From Alphaproteobacteria bacterium (GTDB lineage: Bacteria > Pseudomonadota > Alphaproteobacteria > Rickettsiales > JABCZZ01): a stretch of DNA of 52,221 nucleotides. This document shows positions 35,981-42,705 of the stretch, piece by piece (position 1 is the stretch's first letter; each line of letters opens with the position of its first letter). A program made the position numbers and the translations under genes. The notes under the pieces were generated by a model. That model searched no databases. It worked only from the letters and a program-made list of their open reading frames with translations, and was not told where the DNA came from. The stretch lies in NCBI GenBank assembly GCA_013288335.1, contig JABDCC010000009.1:1-52221 (forward strand). Reading direction: 5' to 3'.

Positions 35981-36013
35981 CTAGGTACAAAAATAGTCCG
36001 CATAATATACCAT
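35981..36013 (-). CDS. Candidate ten-codon leader peptide (cassette C)
   Basis: ATG at 36013, with GGGA eight bases upstream, opens MVYYADYFCT and stops at TAG. The first twelve bases are identical to those of the leader frame at 31247. A different frame through the same DNA (MRTIFV from 36003) resembles the leader frame at 39250. Which frame is translated, if any, cannot be decided here. Confidence 0.3.
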   Translation of the reverse strand: MVYYADYFCT

Positions 36014-36028
36014 ACTACACGTCCCAGA

Positions 36029-36070
36029 ATTATTAAGGTTTCATGAAGTTTTAGTGAAAGTTTTGTGACG
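36029..36070 (-). promoter_or_regulatory. PhoB-like 11-bp tandem repeats and -10 (cassette C)
   Basis: On the minus strand GTCACAAAACT, TTCACTAAAAC and TTCATGAAACC are in 11-bp phase, then TAATAAT. About 36 of 43 positions look shared with the elements at 35543 and 39263 by eye. Confidence 0.5.
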
Positions 36071-36078
36071 AAGTAGTA

Positions 36079-36127
36079 GGAATCACGAAGTCGAGAAATA
36101 TTCCCGTATTCTCAAACTCTTGATTCC
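36079..36127. repeat. Palindromic element between pyrE and cassette C
   Basis: GGAATCA at one end pairs with TGATTCC at the other, with GAGAA/TTCTC inside. It contains GAATACGGGAA, which recurs in the palindrome at 39320-39385. Both lie between the 3' end of a housekeeping gene and a PhoB-like promoter. It may act as the pyrE terminator. Confidence 0.45.
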
Positions 36128-36133
36128 CGAAAC

Positions 36134-36727
36134 CTAAGCCGTTTTTAACCAACGACTACCAGGCTTTACCGCCGGAATATTTTTTAAATGCTCGGGCAGT
36201 GCGTCCGGCTGGAAGGCCGGAACATTTAATTTAAGCAGTGAGATGAGCGGAATTGGTAAACCCCTTGCGCCTTCGCCTCTGTCTATCAGGCTTGCTTCAG
36301 CAATCACCTCGCCGCCATGCGCTTTAATGCAATCTATCGTTTCGATGGAAGATTTTGCAGTTGTCACCACATCTTCTACCACCAGAATTTTGCTGCCCTT
36401 TTCAATCCCGAAGCCGCGACGAAAAGTAAAGGCACCGTTTTCGCGCTCGCAGAATATAGAAGGAACACCTAATTGGCGACCCATTTCATAACCAACCACC
36501 ACTCCACCCATGGCCGGTGCTACTACCAAATCAAACTTCACATTGGGGAATTGTTGCTTCACTTTTGCGGCGAGTGCGGCGCATAATCTTTCTGCGCGTT
36601 TAGCATCCATCAACACCCGTGCACATTGCAAATAGGTGTCACTATGTAAACCCGATGAAAGTATAAAATGGCCTTTTAAAATGGCTTCCGCATCAGTAAA
36701 TTCCTTGAGTATTTCGGCTTCGTTCAT
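36134..36727 (-). CDS. pyrE: Orotate phosphoribosyltransferase
   Basis: PyrE transfers ribose-phosphate from PRPP to orotate, giving OMP in pyrimidine synthesis. The 197 residues include the PRPP-binding motif ILVVEDVVTTAKSSIE near 113-128 and VVAPAMGGVVVGYEMGRQLG in the middle. FSSGLHSDTYLQCARVL near the N-terminus is typical of the short alphaproteobacterial type. It overlaps panC by four bases at its start, so the two are co-translated. Confidence 0.95.
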   Translation of the reverse strand: MNEAEILKEFTDAEAILKGHFILSSGLHSDTYLQCARVLMDAKRAERLCAALAAKVKQQFPNVKFDLVVAPAMGGVVVGYEMGRQLGVPSIFCERENGAFTFRRGFGIEKGSKILVVEDVVTTAKSSIETIDCIKAHGGEVIAEASLIDRGEGARGLPIPLISLLKLNVPAFQPDALPEHLKNIPAVKPGSRWLKTA

Positions 36728-37566
36728 AATGTAATTCCCATATTATCAATGAGTCTGGTTGTACCAATATTGCCGGCCGCAAGCAAGCGTGCTTCGTTTT
36801 TTATTTCCGTGACCGGCGCCAATGTCTTGGCATCGCGCAATTCCACATAATCCACTTTGGTAAATCCCGCAGCCAGTAATTTTTCTTTCGCCGCTTCCAA
36901 AATTTTCTGGATATTTTTGTCTTTGTGCAATTGCTCAATAGCCTGTTTTAGAATTACGTTCAAAGTAGCTGCAATCTTACGCTCAGACTCGCTTAAATAA
37001 CGATTGCGTGATGACATCGCCAGCCCGTCTGCCTCACGCATTATCGGCGCGCCAATAATTTTTACCGGAATATCCAAATCGCGCGTAACCTGACGAATTA
37101 CATAAAGCTGCTGGTAATCTTTCTCGCCAAATATAGCAACGTCGGGTGTGGTTTGCATAAAGAGTTTGGTAACAATAGTCGCAACCCCATCAAAATGCCC
37201 AGGCCGCACGGCTCCGCACAATTCACTGCCGATTTTGCCTACATGCACGCTCGTTTGCGCTCCATCCTCATACATCTGCGAAACATCGGGGATATAGGCA
37301 ATAACAGTACCCGCAGCCCCCAGTTTCTCCACATCTTCTTTTTCGGTGCGCGGATATTTGGAGAAATCTTCATTGGGGCCAAACTGCGTGGGATTCACAA
37401 AAATCGTGGCAATCACCACATCAGCGTTTTGCAAACCCAGATCCACAAGCGAAATATGCCCCCCGTGAAGCGCGCCCATGGTCGGCACCAAGGCAATAGT
37501 CTTGCCAACAGCGCGCAAAGACCGTATAGCGTCAGTGAGCTTATTTTTTGTCCGTATTATTTCCAT
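36724..37566 (-). CDS. panC: Pantothenate synthetase
   Basis: PanC ligates pantoate and beta-alanine with ATP to make pantothenate. The 280 residues contain the ATP-binding HGGH motif at 34-37 in PTMGALHGGHISLV, FVNPTQFGPNEDFSKYPRT, and the FGEKDYQQL segment with the KDYQQ motif. SSRNRYLSESER closes the second conserved block (KMSKS equivalent). It is divergent from zapE with 15 bases between the starts and overlaps pyrE. panB is not in the window. Confidence 0.96.
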   Translation of the reverse strand: MEIIRTKNKLTDAIRSLRAVGKTIALVPTMGALHGGHISLVDLGLQNADVVIATIFVNPTQFGPNEDFSKYPRTEKEDVEKLGAAGTVIAYIPDVSQMYEDGAQTSVHVGKIGSELCGAVRPGHFDGVATIVTKLFMQTTPDVAIFGEKDYQQLYVIRQVTRDLDIPVKIIGAPIMREADGLAMSSRNRYLSESERKIAATLNVILKQAIEQLHKDKNIQKILEAAKEKLLAAGFTKVDYVELRDAKTLAPVTEIKNEARLLAAGNIGTTRLIDNMGITL

Positions 37567-37581
37567 ATAGTCTTATCGCAT

Positions 37582-38688
37582 ATGCTTTTTTCTATTCAAC
37601 AGCAAACTGATCCTACTCACGTTTACGAACAATATGTAAAAAACGGCAAACTCAGTGACGATGAGGCGCAAAGGCGCGTGGTTGAGCATTTGCAGGAGTT
37701 ATATGACGAGTTAACCTCTCAGGAGAAGCGCGGATGGTTTACGCGGCTTTTTAAAAAACCTGAAAATCCGCGTAGTATTTATATCTGGGGTGATGTCGGG
37801 CGCGGCAAGTCACTGCTCATGGATACGTTTTTTGATACCGTGCCACTGGACAAGAAAAAACGCATCCATTTTCACGCGCTCATGATTAAGGTACATGCGC
37901 AGATTCATGCGTTTCGCAAAATTGAAGATGATACTCCGCTGGAAAGCGCCGCAAAAGAGATCAGCGAAAAAATTGAATTGCTCTGCCTCGATGAATTTCA
38001 GGTGACCGACGTTGCCGACGCCATGATCCTCAGCAAATTATTTACCACGCTGCTCGAAGATAACGTGACCTTTGTGATTACCTCTAACCGCAAGCCGGAG
38101 GATTTATATCTCGGCGGGTTACAGCGTGAGAAGTTTCTCGACTTTGTAAAACTCATCTATGAGCGCATGGAAGTGGTGGAACTCGCTTCGCCATTTGATT
38201 ACCGCATGAAACAGATTCAGGCGATGCAATCAGTGTATCTCTGCCCACTTAATGCCGAGAACGAGGCGATTTTGCAAAAAAGTTTTGCGCAGCTTATTCA
38301 TAGTCGCGAGCCGGAATCGCAGGTGATTGAGGTGCAGGGGCGTGAATTGAAAGTGCGCGAAAGTTACGGCGGCATTGCGAAATTTACCTTTGCCGAACTT
38401 TGTGAAAAACCTTTAGGCGCTGCTGATTATCTGGCTATTGCACAAATATTCCATACAGTCCTGCTCAGTGGCATCCCCGAATTATCGCCGGAAAAACGCA
38501 ACGAAGCGCGCCGGTTTGTGACGTTTATTGATACGATTTACGATCATAATGTAAAACTCATCTGCACCGCGGCCGCATCTCCAGATAAGCTTTATGCCAA
38601 AGGCGATGGAAAATTTGAATTCGAACGCACCATCTCACGCCTGAACGAAATGCAGTCAGAGCAATATTTGAAGCGCGGGCATGTTTGA
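37582..38688 (+). CDS. zapE: Cell division protein ZapE (AFG1-like ATPase)
   Basis: An AAA-type ATPase that associates with the division ring; the mitochondrial homologue is Afg1/LACE1. From ATG at 37582 the product has 368 residues. The Walker A motif GDVGRGKS lies at 70-77 and Walker B LLCLDEFQ at 133-140, with TSNRKPEDLYLGGLQRE as the sensor 1 region. A much longer open frame to the left overlaps panC on the other strand and is not coding. It ends in TGA. Confidence 0.94.
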   Translation: MLFSIQQQTDPTHVYEQYVKNGKLSDDEAQRRVVEHLQELYDELTSQEKRGWFTRLFKKPENPRSIYIWGDVGRGKSLLMDTFFDTVPLDKKKRIHFHALMIKVHAQIHAFRKIEDDTPLESAAKEISEKIELLCLDEFQVTDVADAMILSKLFTTLLEDNVTFVITSNRKPEDLYLGGLQREKFLDFVKLIYERMEVVELASPFDYRMKQIQAMQSVYLCPLNAENEAILQKSFAQLIHSREPESQVIEVQGRELKVRESYGGIAKFTFAELCEKPLGAADYLAIAQIFHTVLLSGIPELSPEKRNEARRFVTFIDTIYDHNVKLICTAAASPDKLYAKGDGKFEFERTISRLNEMQSEQYLKRGHV

Positions 38689-38692
38689 TACT

Positions 38693-38771
38693 TGTCACCC
38701 CGCACAAGCATAGCGCGTTGCGGGGTCTAGCCTTATTTTTTACTGGATACCGCAACAAGTGCGGTATGACA
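38693..38771. repeat. Palindromic MITE-like intergenic element
   Basis: The ends TGTCACCCCGCAC and GTGCGGTATGACA are imperfect terminal inverted repeats. Inside are GCGGGGTCTAG and CTGGATACCGC around a T-rich centre. The pattern TGTCA...CTAG...CTGGA...TGACA matches a kind of palindromic repeat common between genes in many alphaproteobacteria. It directly follows the zapE stop. Confidence 0.6.
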
Positions 38772-38797
38772 CAAACCCACCACACCAAATTCCGGGC

Positions 38798-38822
38798 AAA
38801 AAAATGGCCCCTTGCGGAGCCA
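38798..38822 (-). terminator. Rho-independent terminator of the small membrane gene at 38850
   Basis: On the minus strand TGGCTCC pairs with GGGGCCA (one mismatch) around a short loop and is followed by seven T. Confidence 0.75.
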
Positions 38823-38824
38823 AT

Positions 38825-38839
38825 CAGTTAGTTAGTCAG
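38825..38839. repeat. Left arm of a 15-bp inverted repeat around cassette D
   Basis: CAGTTAGTTAGTCAG here is the exact reverse complement of 39184-39198. In the minus-strand message the two copies are in the 3' untranslated part and the 5' leader. Confidence 0.85.
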
Positions 38840-38849
38840 TCAGTACGAA

Positions 38850-39131
38850 TTAAGCTGTAAAAAAAAGTGCAACAATTATATAAACTGTGCTCATTACACC
38901 GACGAATATACTTGGTATTCGCGGTATTTTATACGTTTTATAAATACACGACGCCACTTTATATATAAGAACAATAGCGGCACCAGCTTGGGCTAGTTTT
39001 GCTATAAAAATTAGGGTTCTAAAACCTAATGCAAAACTAATTAAGTTAATTACGAATGCTATAAAAAAAATATATATGGCTATTCGAATTGTTTTGTCTG
39101 CGATTTTTATCTGTACTGTCTGTGTCTCCAT
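38850..39131 (-). CDS. Small membrane protein with three hydrophobic segments (cassette D)
   Basis: A 93-residue product (METQTVQIKIADKTIRIA at the start) with membrane segments at about 17-34, 39-58 and 74-92. I recognise no family. It has no ribosome-binding site in front of the ATG, only an AT-rich leader. The locus has the same design as the genes at 35165 and 35665 (PhoB-like promoter, conserved leader, strong terminator), and in addition a 15-bp inverted repeat bracketing it. The predicted topology puts little outside the membrane. Confidence 0.6.
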   Translation of the reverse strand: METQTVQIKIADKTIRIAIYIFFIAFVINLISFALGFRTLIFIAKLAQAGAAIVLIYKVASCIYKTYKIPRIPSIFVGVMSTVYIIVALFFTA

Positions 39132-39183
39132 GATTTTGATTTTAATAAAAGTAAGTAAATAAATAAAAAGTTTGTTTAAAAGG

Positions 39184-39198
39184 CTGACTAACTAACTG
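39184..39198. repeat. Right arm of the 15-bp inverted repeat around cassette D
   Basis: CTGACTAACTAACTG, the exact reverse complement of 38825-38839. It overlaps the end of the leader-peptide frame at 39188. Confidence 0.85.
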
Positions 39199-39250
39199 TA
39201 TTGTGTATTTTTAAAAAATATACAAAAATAGTCCGAGTAGCATACCACAT
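39188..39250 (-). CDS. Candidate 20-codon leader peptide (cassette D)
   Basis: ATG at 39250, preceded by GAGGAGGT, opens MWYATRTIFVYFLKIHNTVS and stops at TAG. The segment WY-x-x-RTIFV also appears in the translated cassette C leader. A second ATG at 39243, better spaced from AGGAGG, gives a ten-residue hydrophobic peptide MLLGLFLYIF in another frame. Expression is unproven. Confidence 0.35.
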   Translation of the reverse strand: MWYATRTIFVYFLKIHNTVS

Positions 39251-39262
39251 ACCTCCTCAGAA

Positions 39263-39305
39263 ATTATTACGGTTTTATGAAGATTTGGTGAAAGTTTTAT
39301 GACAA
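39263..39305 (-). promoter_or_regulatory. PhoB-like 11-bp tandem repeats and -10 (cassette D)
   Basis: On the minus strand GTCATAAAACT, TTCACCAAATC and TTCATAAAACC are in 11-bp phase, then TAATAAT as -10 box. Nearly identical to 35543-35585. Confidence 0.5.
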
Positions 39306-39319
39306 AGCAAGAGGAGTCT

Positions 39320-39385
39320 GGAATTTGAGAATGCGGGAATACGAGAATATTTTCCGACTTCCCGTATTCTTGACTTCTAAATTCC
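39320..39385. repeat. Long imperfect palindrome between acpS and cassette D
   Basis: GGAATTT and AAATTCC close a long hairpin whose inner arms are GCGGGAATACGAGAA and a matching TTCCCGTATTC. It shares GAATACGGGAA with the palindrome at 36079-36127 and lies just past the acpS stop. Confidence 0.5.
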
Positions 39386-39390
39386 CCAAC

Positions 39391-39798
39391 TTATTCCGCC
39401 GAAAGTATTACAAAAGCCTGGGCGAAGGGGTATTCGTCGGTAAGCGACAGCTTTATGCTTGCTTTCATGCCAGCAGGTGTTAGCCGTTTTACATGCTGTT
39501 CGGCCTTGCCAGAAATGCGCAAAGTTGGCTCGCCCGAGGGTAAATTCTCGACCGAAATTTCCTGCCAGGAAACACCCTGCCCGAGTCCCGTGCCAATGGC
39601 TTTGGCAAATGCTTCTTTGGCAGCAAATCGTTTTGCAAATGTTGCAACCCTTGTTTTGTGCCCTCTGTCACCGCGCGTGTTGGCTTTCGCAATTTCAACT
39701 TTCGTAAACACGCGCTTTTCAAAACGCTCGCCAAAACGTGCGAAGGATTTTTCAATCCTGCGTATGTCGATTAAATCACTGCCAATACCAATGATCAT
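39391..39798 (-). CDS. acpS: Holo-[acyl-carrier-protein] synthase
   Basis: AcpS transfers phosphopantetheine from CoA to apo-ACP. The 135 residues begin [18 protein letters not shown] with the metal-binding Asp8, and continue with [19 protein letters not shown], which supplies the conserved Glu and Lys. The length is normal. The start overlaps pdxJ by four bases, the usual pdxJ-acpS order in alphaproteobacteria. Confidence 0.96.
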   Translation of the reverse strand: MIIGIGSDLIDIRRIEKSFARFGERFEKRVFTKVEIAKANTRGDRGHKTRVATFAKRFAAKEAFAKAIGTGLGQGVSWQEISVENLPSGEPTLRISGKAEQHVKRLTPAGMKASIKLSLTDEYPFAQAFVILSAE

Positions 39799-40532
39799 GC
39801 GCGTGCCGCCTGCATCAGTTTTTTCATTTTGCGAATAGCATCAGCAAGCCCCATAAACACGGCTTCGCCTACCAAAAAATGGCCGATGTTTAATTCAACG
39901 ATTTCGGGAATATGCGCAATGGAAGAAACCGTATCAAATGTAAGCCCATGTCCCGCATGACATTCCAAACCAAGACTCGTCGCATAAATAGCTGCGTCAT
40001 GGATTTTTTTGAGCTCTTTGGCTTGCGCGATATTCACTTCCTCGCAATATTTTCCAGTGTGGAGTTCCACAATATCTGCACCCACTTCGCGTGCTGCTTC
40101 TATCTGCTCTTTCATCGGATCAATAAACAGCGAAACGCGAATACCCGCATCTTTTAACTGCCGCGCATAATTTTGCAGGAGTTTTTTGTTAGAAAGCACA
40201 TTTAAGCCGCCCTCGGTTGTTACCTCCTGGCGTTTTTCGGGAACAATGCATACCGCATTGGGTTTTGTCTTCAAAGCAATAGCAAGCATTTCTTTGGTCG
40301 CTGCCATTTCTAAATTTAATGGCAATTTACTTTCCTTCATGAGCTGCAAAATGTCATTATCGCGGATGTGCCTGCGGTCTTCACGCAAATGCGCCGTGAT
40401 GCCATCAGCCCCTGCTTCTGCAGCTAAGAGCGCTGCTTTAATAAGATCGGGGTGCATACCGCCACGCGCATTGCGGATAGTTGCCACATGATCAATATTC
40501 ACGCCTAAGCGAATAGGATGATTCTCTCTCAT
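39795..40532 (-). CDS. pdxJ: Pyridoxine 5'-phosphate synthase
   Basis: PdxJ condenses 1-deoxyxylulose-5-phosphate with 3-amino-2-oxopropyl phosphate to pyridoxine phosphate. The 245-residue TIM barrel begins [18 protein letters not shown], with the conserved active-site His. [16 protein letters not shown] and ELHTGKYCE are conserved, as is the C-terminal [16 protein letters not shown]. It overlaps both the Sel1 gene and acpS by four bases. Confidence 0.97.
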   Translation of the reverse strand: MRENHPIRLGVNIDHVATIRNARGGMHPDLIKAALLAAEAGADGITAHLREDRRHIRDNDILQLMKESKLPLNLEMAATKEMLAIALKTKPNAVCIVPEKRQEVTTEGGLNVLSNKKLLQNYARQLKDAGIRVSLFIDPMKEQIEAAREVGADIVELHTGKYCEEVNIAQAKELKKIHDAAIYATSLGLECHAGHGLTFDTVSSIAHIPEIVELNIGHFLVGEAVFMGLADAIRKMKKLMQAARA

Positions 40533-41443
40533 GGTTTTGCATTTTCTGCTTTTTTAATCGCCATAGAAAATAAATTCACCGGCTTTCGCATCGCAATATG
40601 GTAACGCAATGTCGTCACCTGCTCATCAAGAAATTTTATTCGTTCCGGTGAAATCGTGTGATTTAAAGATTTATATTGTTCTTTATTGAGTCCCAATAAA
40701 TCCTGCTGGCTTGCCGCCACTGAAAACCACATATAAGCCTGCGCATCACTTTTGGGCGCACCGAGACCATTTAAATACATCACCGCAAGATTTACCTGTG
40801 CTAAATAATCATCGTTATAAGCCGCACGTTTATACCATTTAAATGCTTCGTTTATATCTTGAGCTACACCGTCGCCATGTTCATAGGCAAGCCCCACACT
40901 ATATTGCGCCATAGCGTGATTCTGCTCTGCTGCACGGTAAAACCATTCAAGCGCTGCTGCACTATCCTGTTTAGTGCCAAGCCCATTTGCACAGCTTAAG
41001 CCAACTGAGAATTGCGCCGCAAAATAGCCCTGCTCTGCTGCCATAAGTTTCCAGCGAAATGCTTCGGTATAATCCTTATCAATCCCATGACCGATATGAT
41101 ACATAAGCCCGAGGCGAAACCGAGCGCCAGTGTCGGCGTTATTGGCGCCAAGCCGATACCATTTAAGCGCCTCTTCGTAGTTTTGTTTTATTCCCAGGCT
41201 GTTGGCATACATATCACCCAAGCGCCGTTGCGCGTATGCATTCCCGGCAATAGCAGCCTTGCGATACCACAAGACCGCTTTAGGAAAATTCTGCTCAAAT
41301 CCCCTGCCCAGCATATAACAATCTGCAATGGTACATTCCGCGTTCACATTACCATGCTCCGCTTCCTGCAAAGCAGAGATTGCAAAAGCATGGTACATGT
41401 CTTTGTTATTAGTCGTCATAGGGGTTTTTTGATTAGCTTGCAT
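40529..41443 (-). CDS. Sel1-like repeat protein
   Basis: A 304-residue protein made almost wholly of Sel1-type helical repeats, about six, each with the pattern A-x-x-x-LG-x-x-Y-x-x-G-x-G-x-x-x-D-x-x-x-A-x-x-W (for example AQYSVGLAYEHGDGVAQDIN). Sel1 repeats are protein-binding scaffolds. There is no signal peptide, so a cytoplasmic role is likely. It is the first gene of the Sel1-pdxJ-acpS unit, and overlaps pdxJ. The partner is unknown. Confidence 0.9.
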   Translation of the reverse strand: MQANQKTPMTTNNKDMYHAFAISALQEAEHGNVNAECTIADCYMLGRGFEQNFPKAVLWYRKAAIAGNAYAQRRLGDMYANSLGIKQNYEEALKWYRLGANNADTGARFRLGLMYHIGHGIDKDYTEAFRWKLMAAEQGYFAAQFSVGLSCANGLGTKQDSAAALEWFYRAAEQNHAMAQYSVGLAYEHGDGVAQDINEAFKWYKRAAYNDDYLAQVNLAVMYLNGLGAPKSDAQAYMWFSVAASQQDLLGLNKEQYKSLNHTISPERIKFLDEQVTTLRYHIAMRKPVNLFSMAIKKAENAKP

Positions 41444-41503
41444 AAATTAAGCAATATCATAACCAAAGGGCAATCTCCATAGTATCTTCGAATAACGAAA
41501 GAT

Positions 41504-42100
41504 TTATTGCAGAATAACCGGGTGGGATTTAAACAACTGATTTTCAATGTAATCACCGGGTTCAATATCGGAATCTTTTGCCTGACCTGCTTTTAAAAAT
41601 ATAAAAGCGCGCACTGGCTTTTCGCTGTCTATCGGCTCAAGCAGATCGGGAAGCACCAGATCCGGAGCAATTTTTTCGACGATTCCGTCAGGTGAGACAA
41701 ACAAAACATCTATCTTGCCAATAAGATTTGCCGATTTTAATTGAGCCACTTGCGCAGGTTCAATAAGCATCATCATACCTTCCTTATCCGTAAAAGGCTG
41801 ATGGGAGATAAAGTCTTTCTGTTCCAGAAAACTAAGCGGGCGCACTTCCACGGTGAATTCTTTAGAGACACGTTTTAAATCGGGAAAAAGGTCGCTGGAT
41901 TTAGTATTACCCGCATCTTTAATAACATTAGAGGCGGATTTCTTATTGTCATTTTTCTCTGCCTGCTCAGTTGCTTCCGCAGATACACGCGGCCTTGACG
42001 GGATTATCTTGATTACGGTTTTGCTATATATAACAGGGGTATCGTCTGCATAAACAGAGGTAAAAACGAGCGAGAGAAAAATGGTGAGTAAAATTTTCAT
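41504..42100 (-). CDS. Exported protein with a divergent DUF192-like domain
   Basis: A 198-residue product with a signal peptide (residues 1-18, MKILLTIFLSLVFTSVYA). After a Lys/Asn-rich linker the C-terminal half (about 115-195) follows the DUF192 pattern: GMMMLIEPAQVAQLK, then GKIDVLFVSPDGIVEKI, then KPVRAFIFLKAGQAKDSDIEPGDYI. The conserved WMKNT motif of that family is replaced, so the pocket may be lost. The next gene upstream encodes a normal DUF192 protein 12 bases away, so the two are probably an operon and ancient duplicates. Confidence 0.65.
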   Translation of the reverse strand: MKILLTIFLSLVFTSVYADDTPVIYSKTVIKIIPSRPRVSAEATEQAEKNDNKKSASNVIKDAGNTKSSDLFPDLKRVSKEFTVEVRPLSFLEQKDFISHQPFTDKEGMMMLIEPAQVAQLKSANLIGKIDVLFVSPDGIVEKIAPDLVLPDLLEPIDSEKPVRAFIFLKAGQAKDSDIEPGDYIENQLFKSHPVILQ

Positions 42101-42112
42101 ATGTTTTGAGAT

Positions 42113-42547
42113 TTAATAAACAACTTTATCACCCACTTCTATATGATAATGCACGCACGCGCCACCCATAAGCTCAAGCACTGCTTTTGCGTCCTGCCCA
42201 GAAGATATGATATCCGTGGATTCGGGCTTGGCATTCTTTACGATTTGTGTTATAATGCCACCATTATTTATGAACACCATATCCAGCGGGATTAAGGTAT
42301 TTTTCATCCACATGTCAACATGCTGTGGATTTGTGAATTCAAAGATCATTCCATGATCAATTGCCAGGGCTTTTCTAAACATGAGCCCTTGGGTGTGTTG
42401 CTCTTCAGTGGTTGCCACTTCAACAGAAAAATCAACTTTACCACTCGCTGTAATAATGGAAAGTGAAGATGAGGGAAAATTAACATCGGCAAAAACTGCT
42501 GATGAAAATAAGAGGAAAAGCGAGAAAATTATAAAGCGTTTTAACAT
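42113..42547 (-). CDS. DUF192 family exported protein
   Basis: A 144-residue protein with a signal peptide (residues 1-20, ending VFA). The rest is a complete DUF192 domain: THGLMFRK-like start (QGLMFRKAL), GMIFEFTNPQHVDMWMKNT, then IPLDMVFINNGGIITQIVKNA and KAVLELMGGACVHYHIEVGD. The function of DUF192 is not established. It is divergent from the nitronate-monooxygenase-like gene. Confidence 0.92.
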   Translation of the reverse strand: MLKRFIIFSLFLLFSSAVFADVNFPSSSLSIITASGKVDFSVEVATTEEQHTQGLMFRKALAIDHGMIFEFTNPQHVDMWMKNTLIPLDMVFINNGGIITQIVKNAKPESTDIISSGQDAKAVLELMGGACVHYHIEVGDKVVY

Positions 42548-42705
42548 GAGATTATCTGCGATACAGGTGAATTTTTAGCGGATACATAGAAATCTTAGGT
42601 TTCAGGGTTATATATAAATATTGCATTGTGGCAAAGCGTCAATATAGTGGCGCCATTCATTTATGAAACCTTTATTGCTTAAAATTTTGAATTTATGGAA
42701 TTTTG

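Noticed and set aside
37153-37581. Open frame extending zapE far upstream over panC
   Set aside because: It lies antisense to panC, which is clearly coding, and the extension has no family similarity; the ATG at 37582 fits ZapE.
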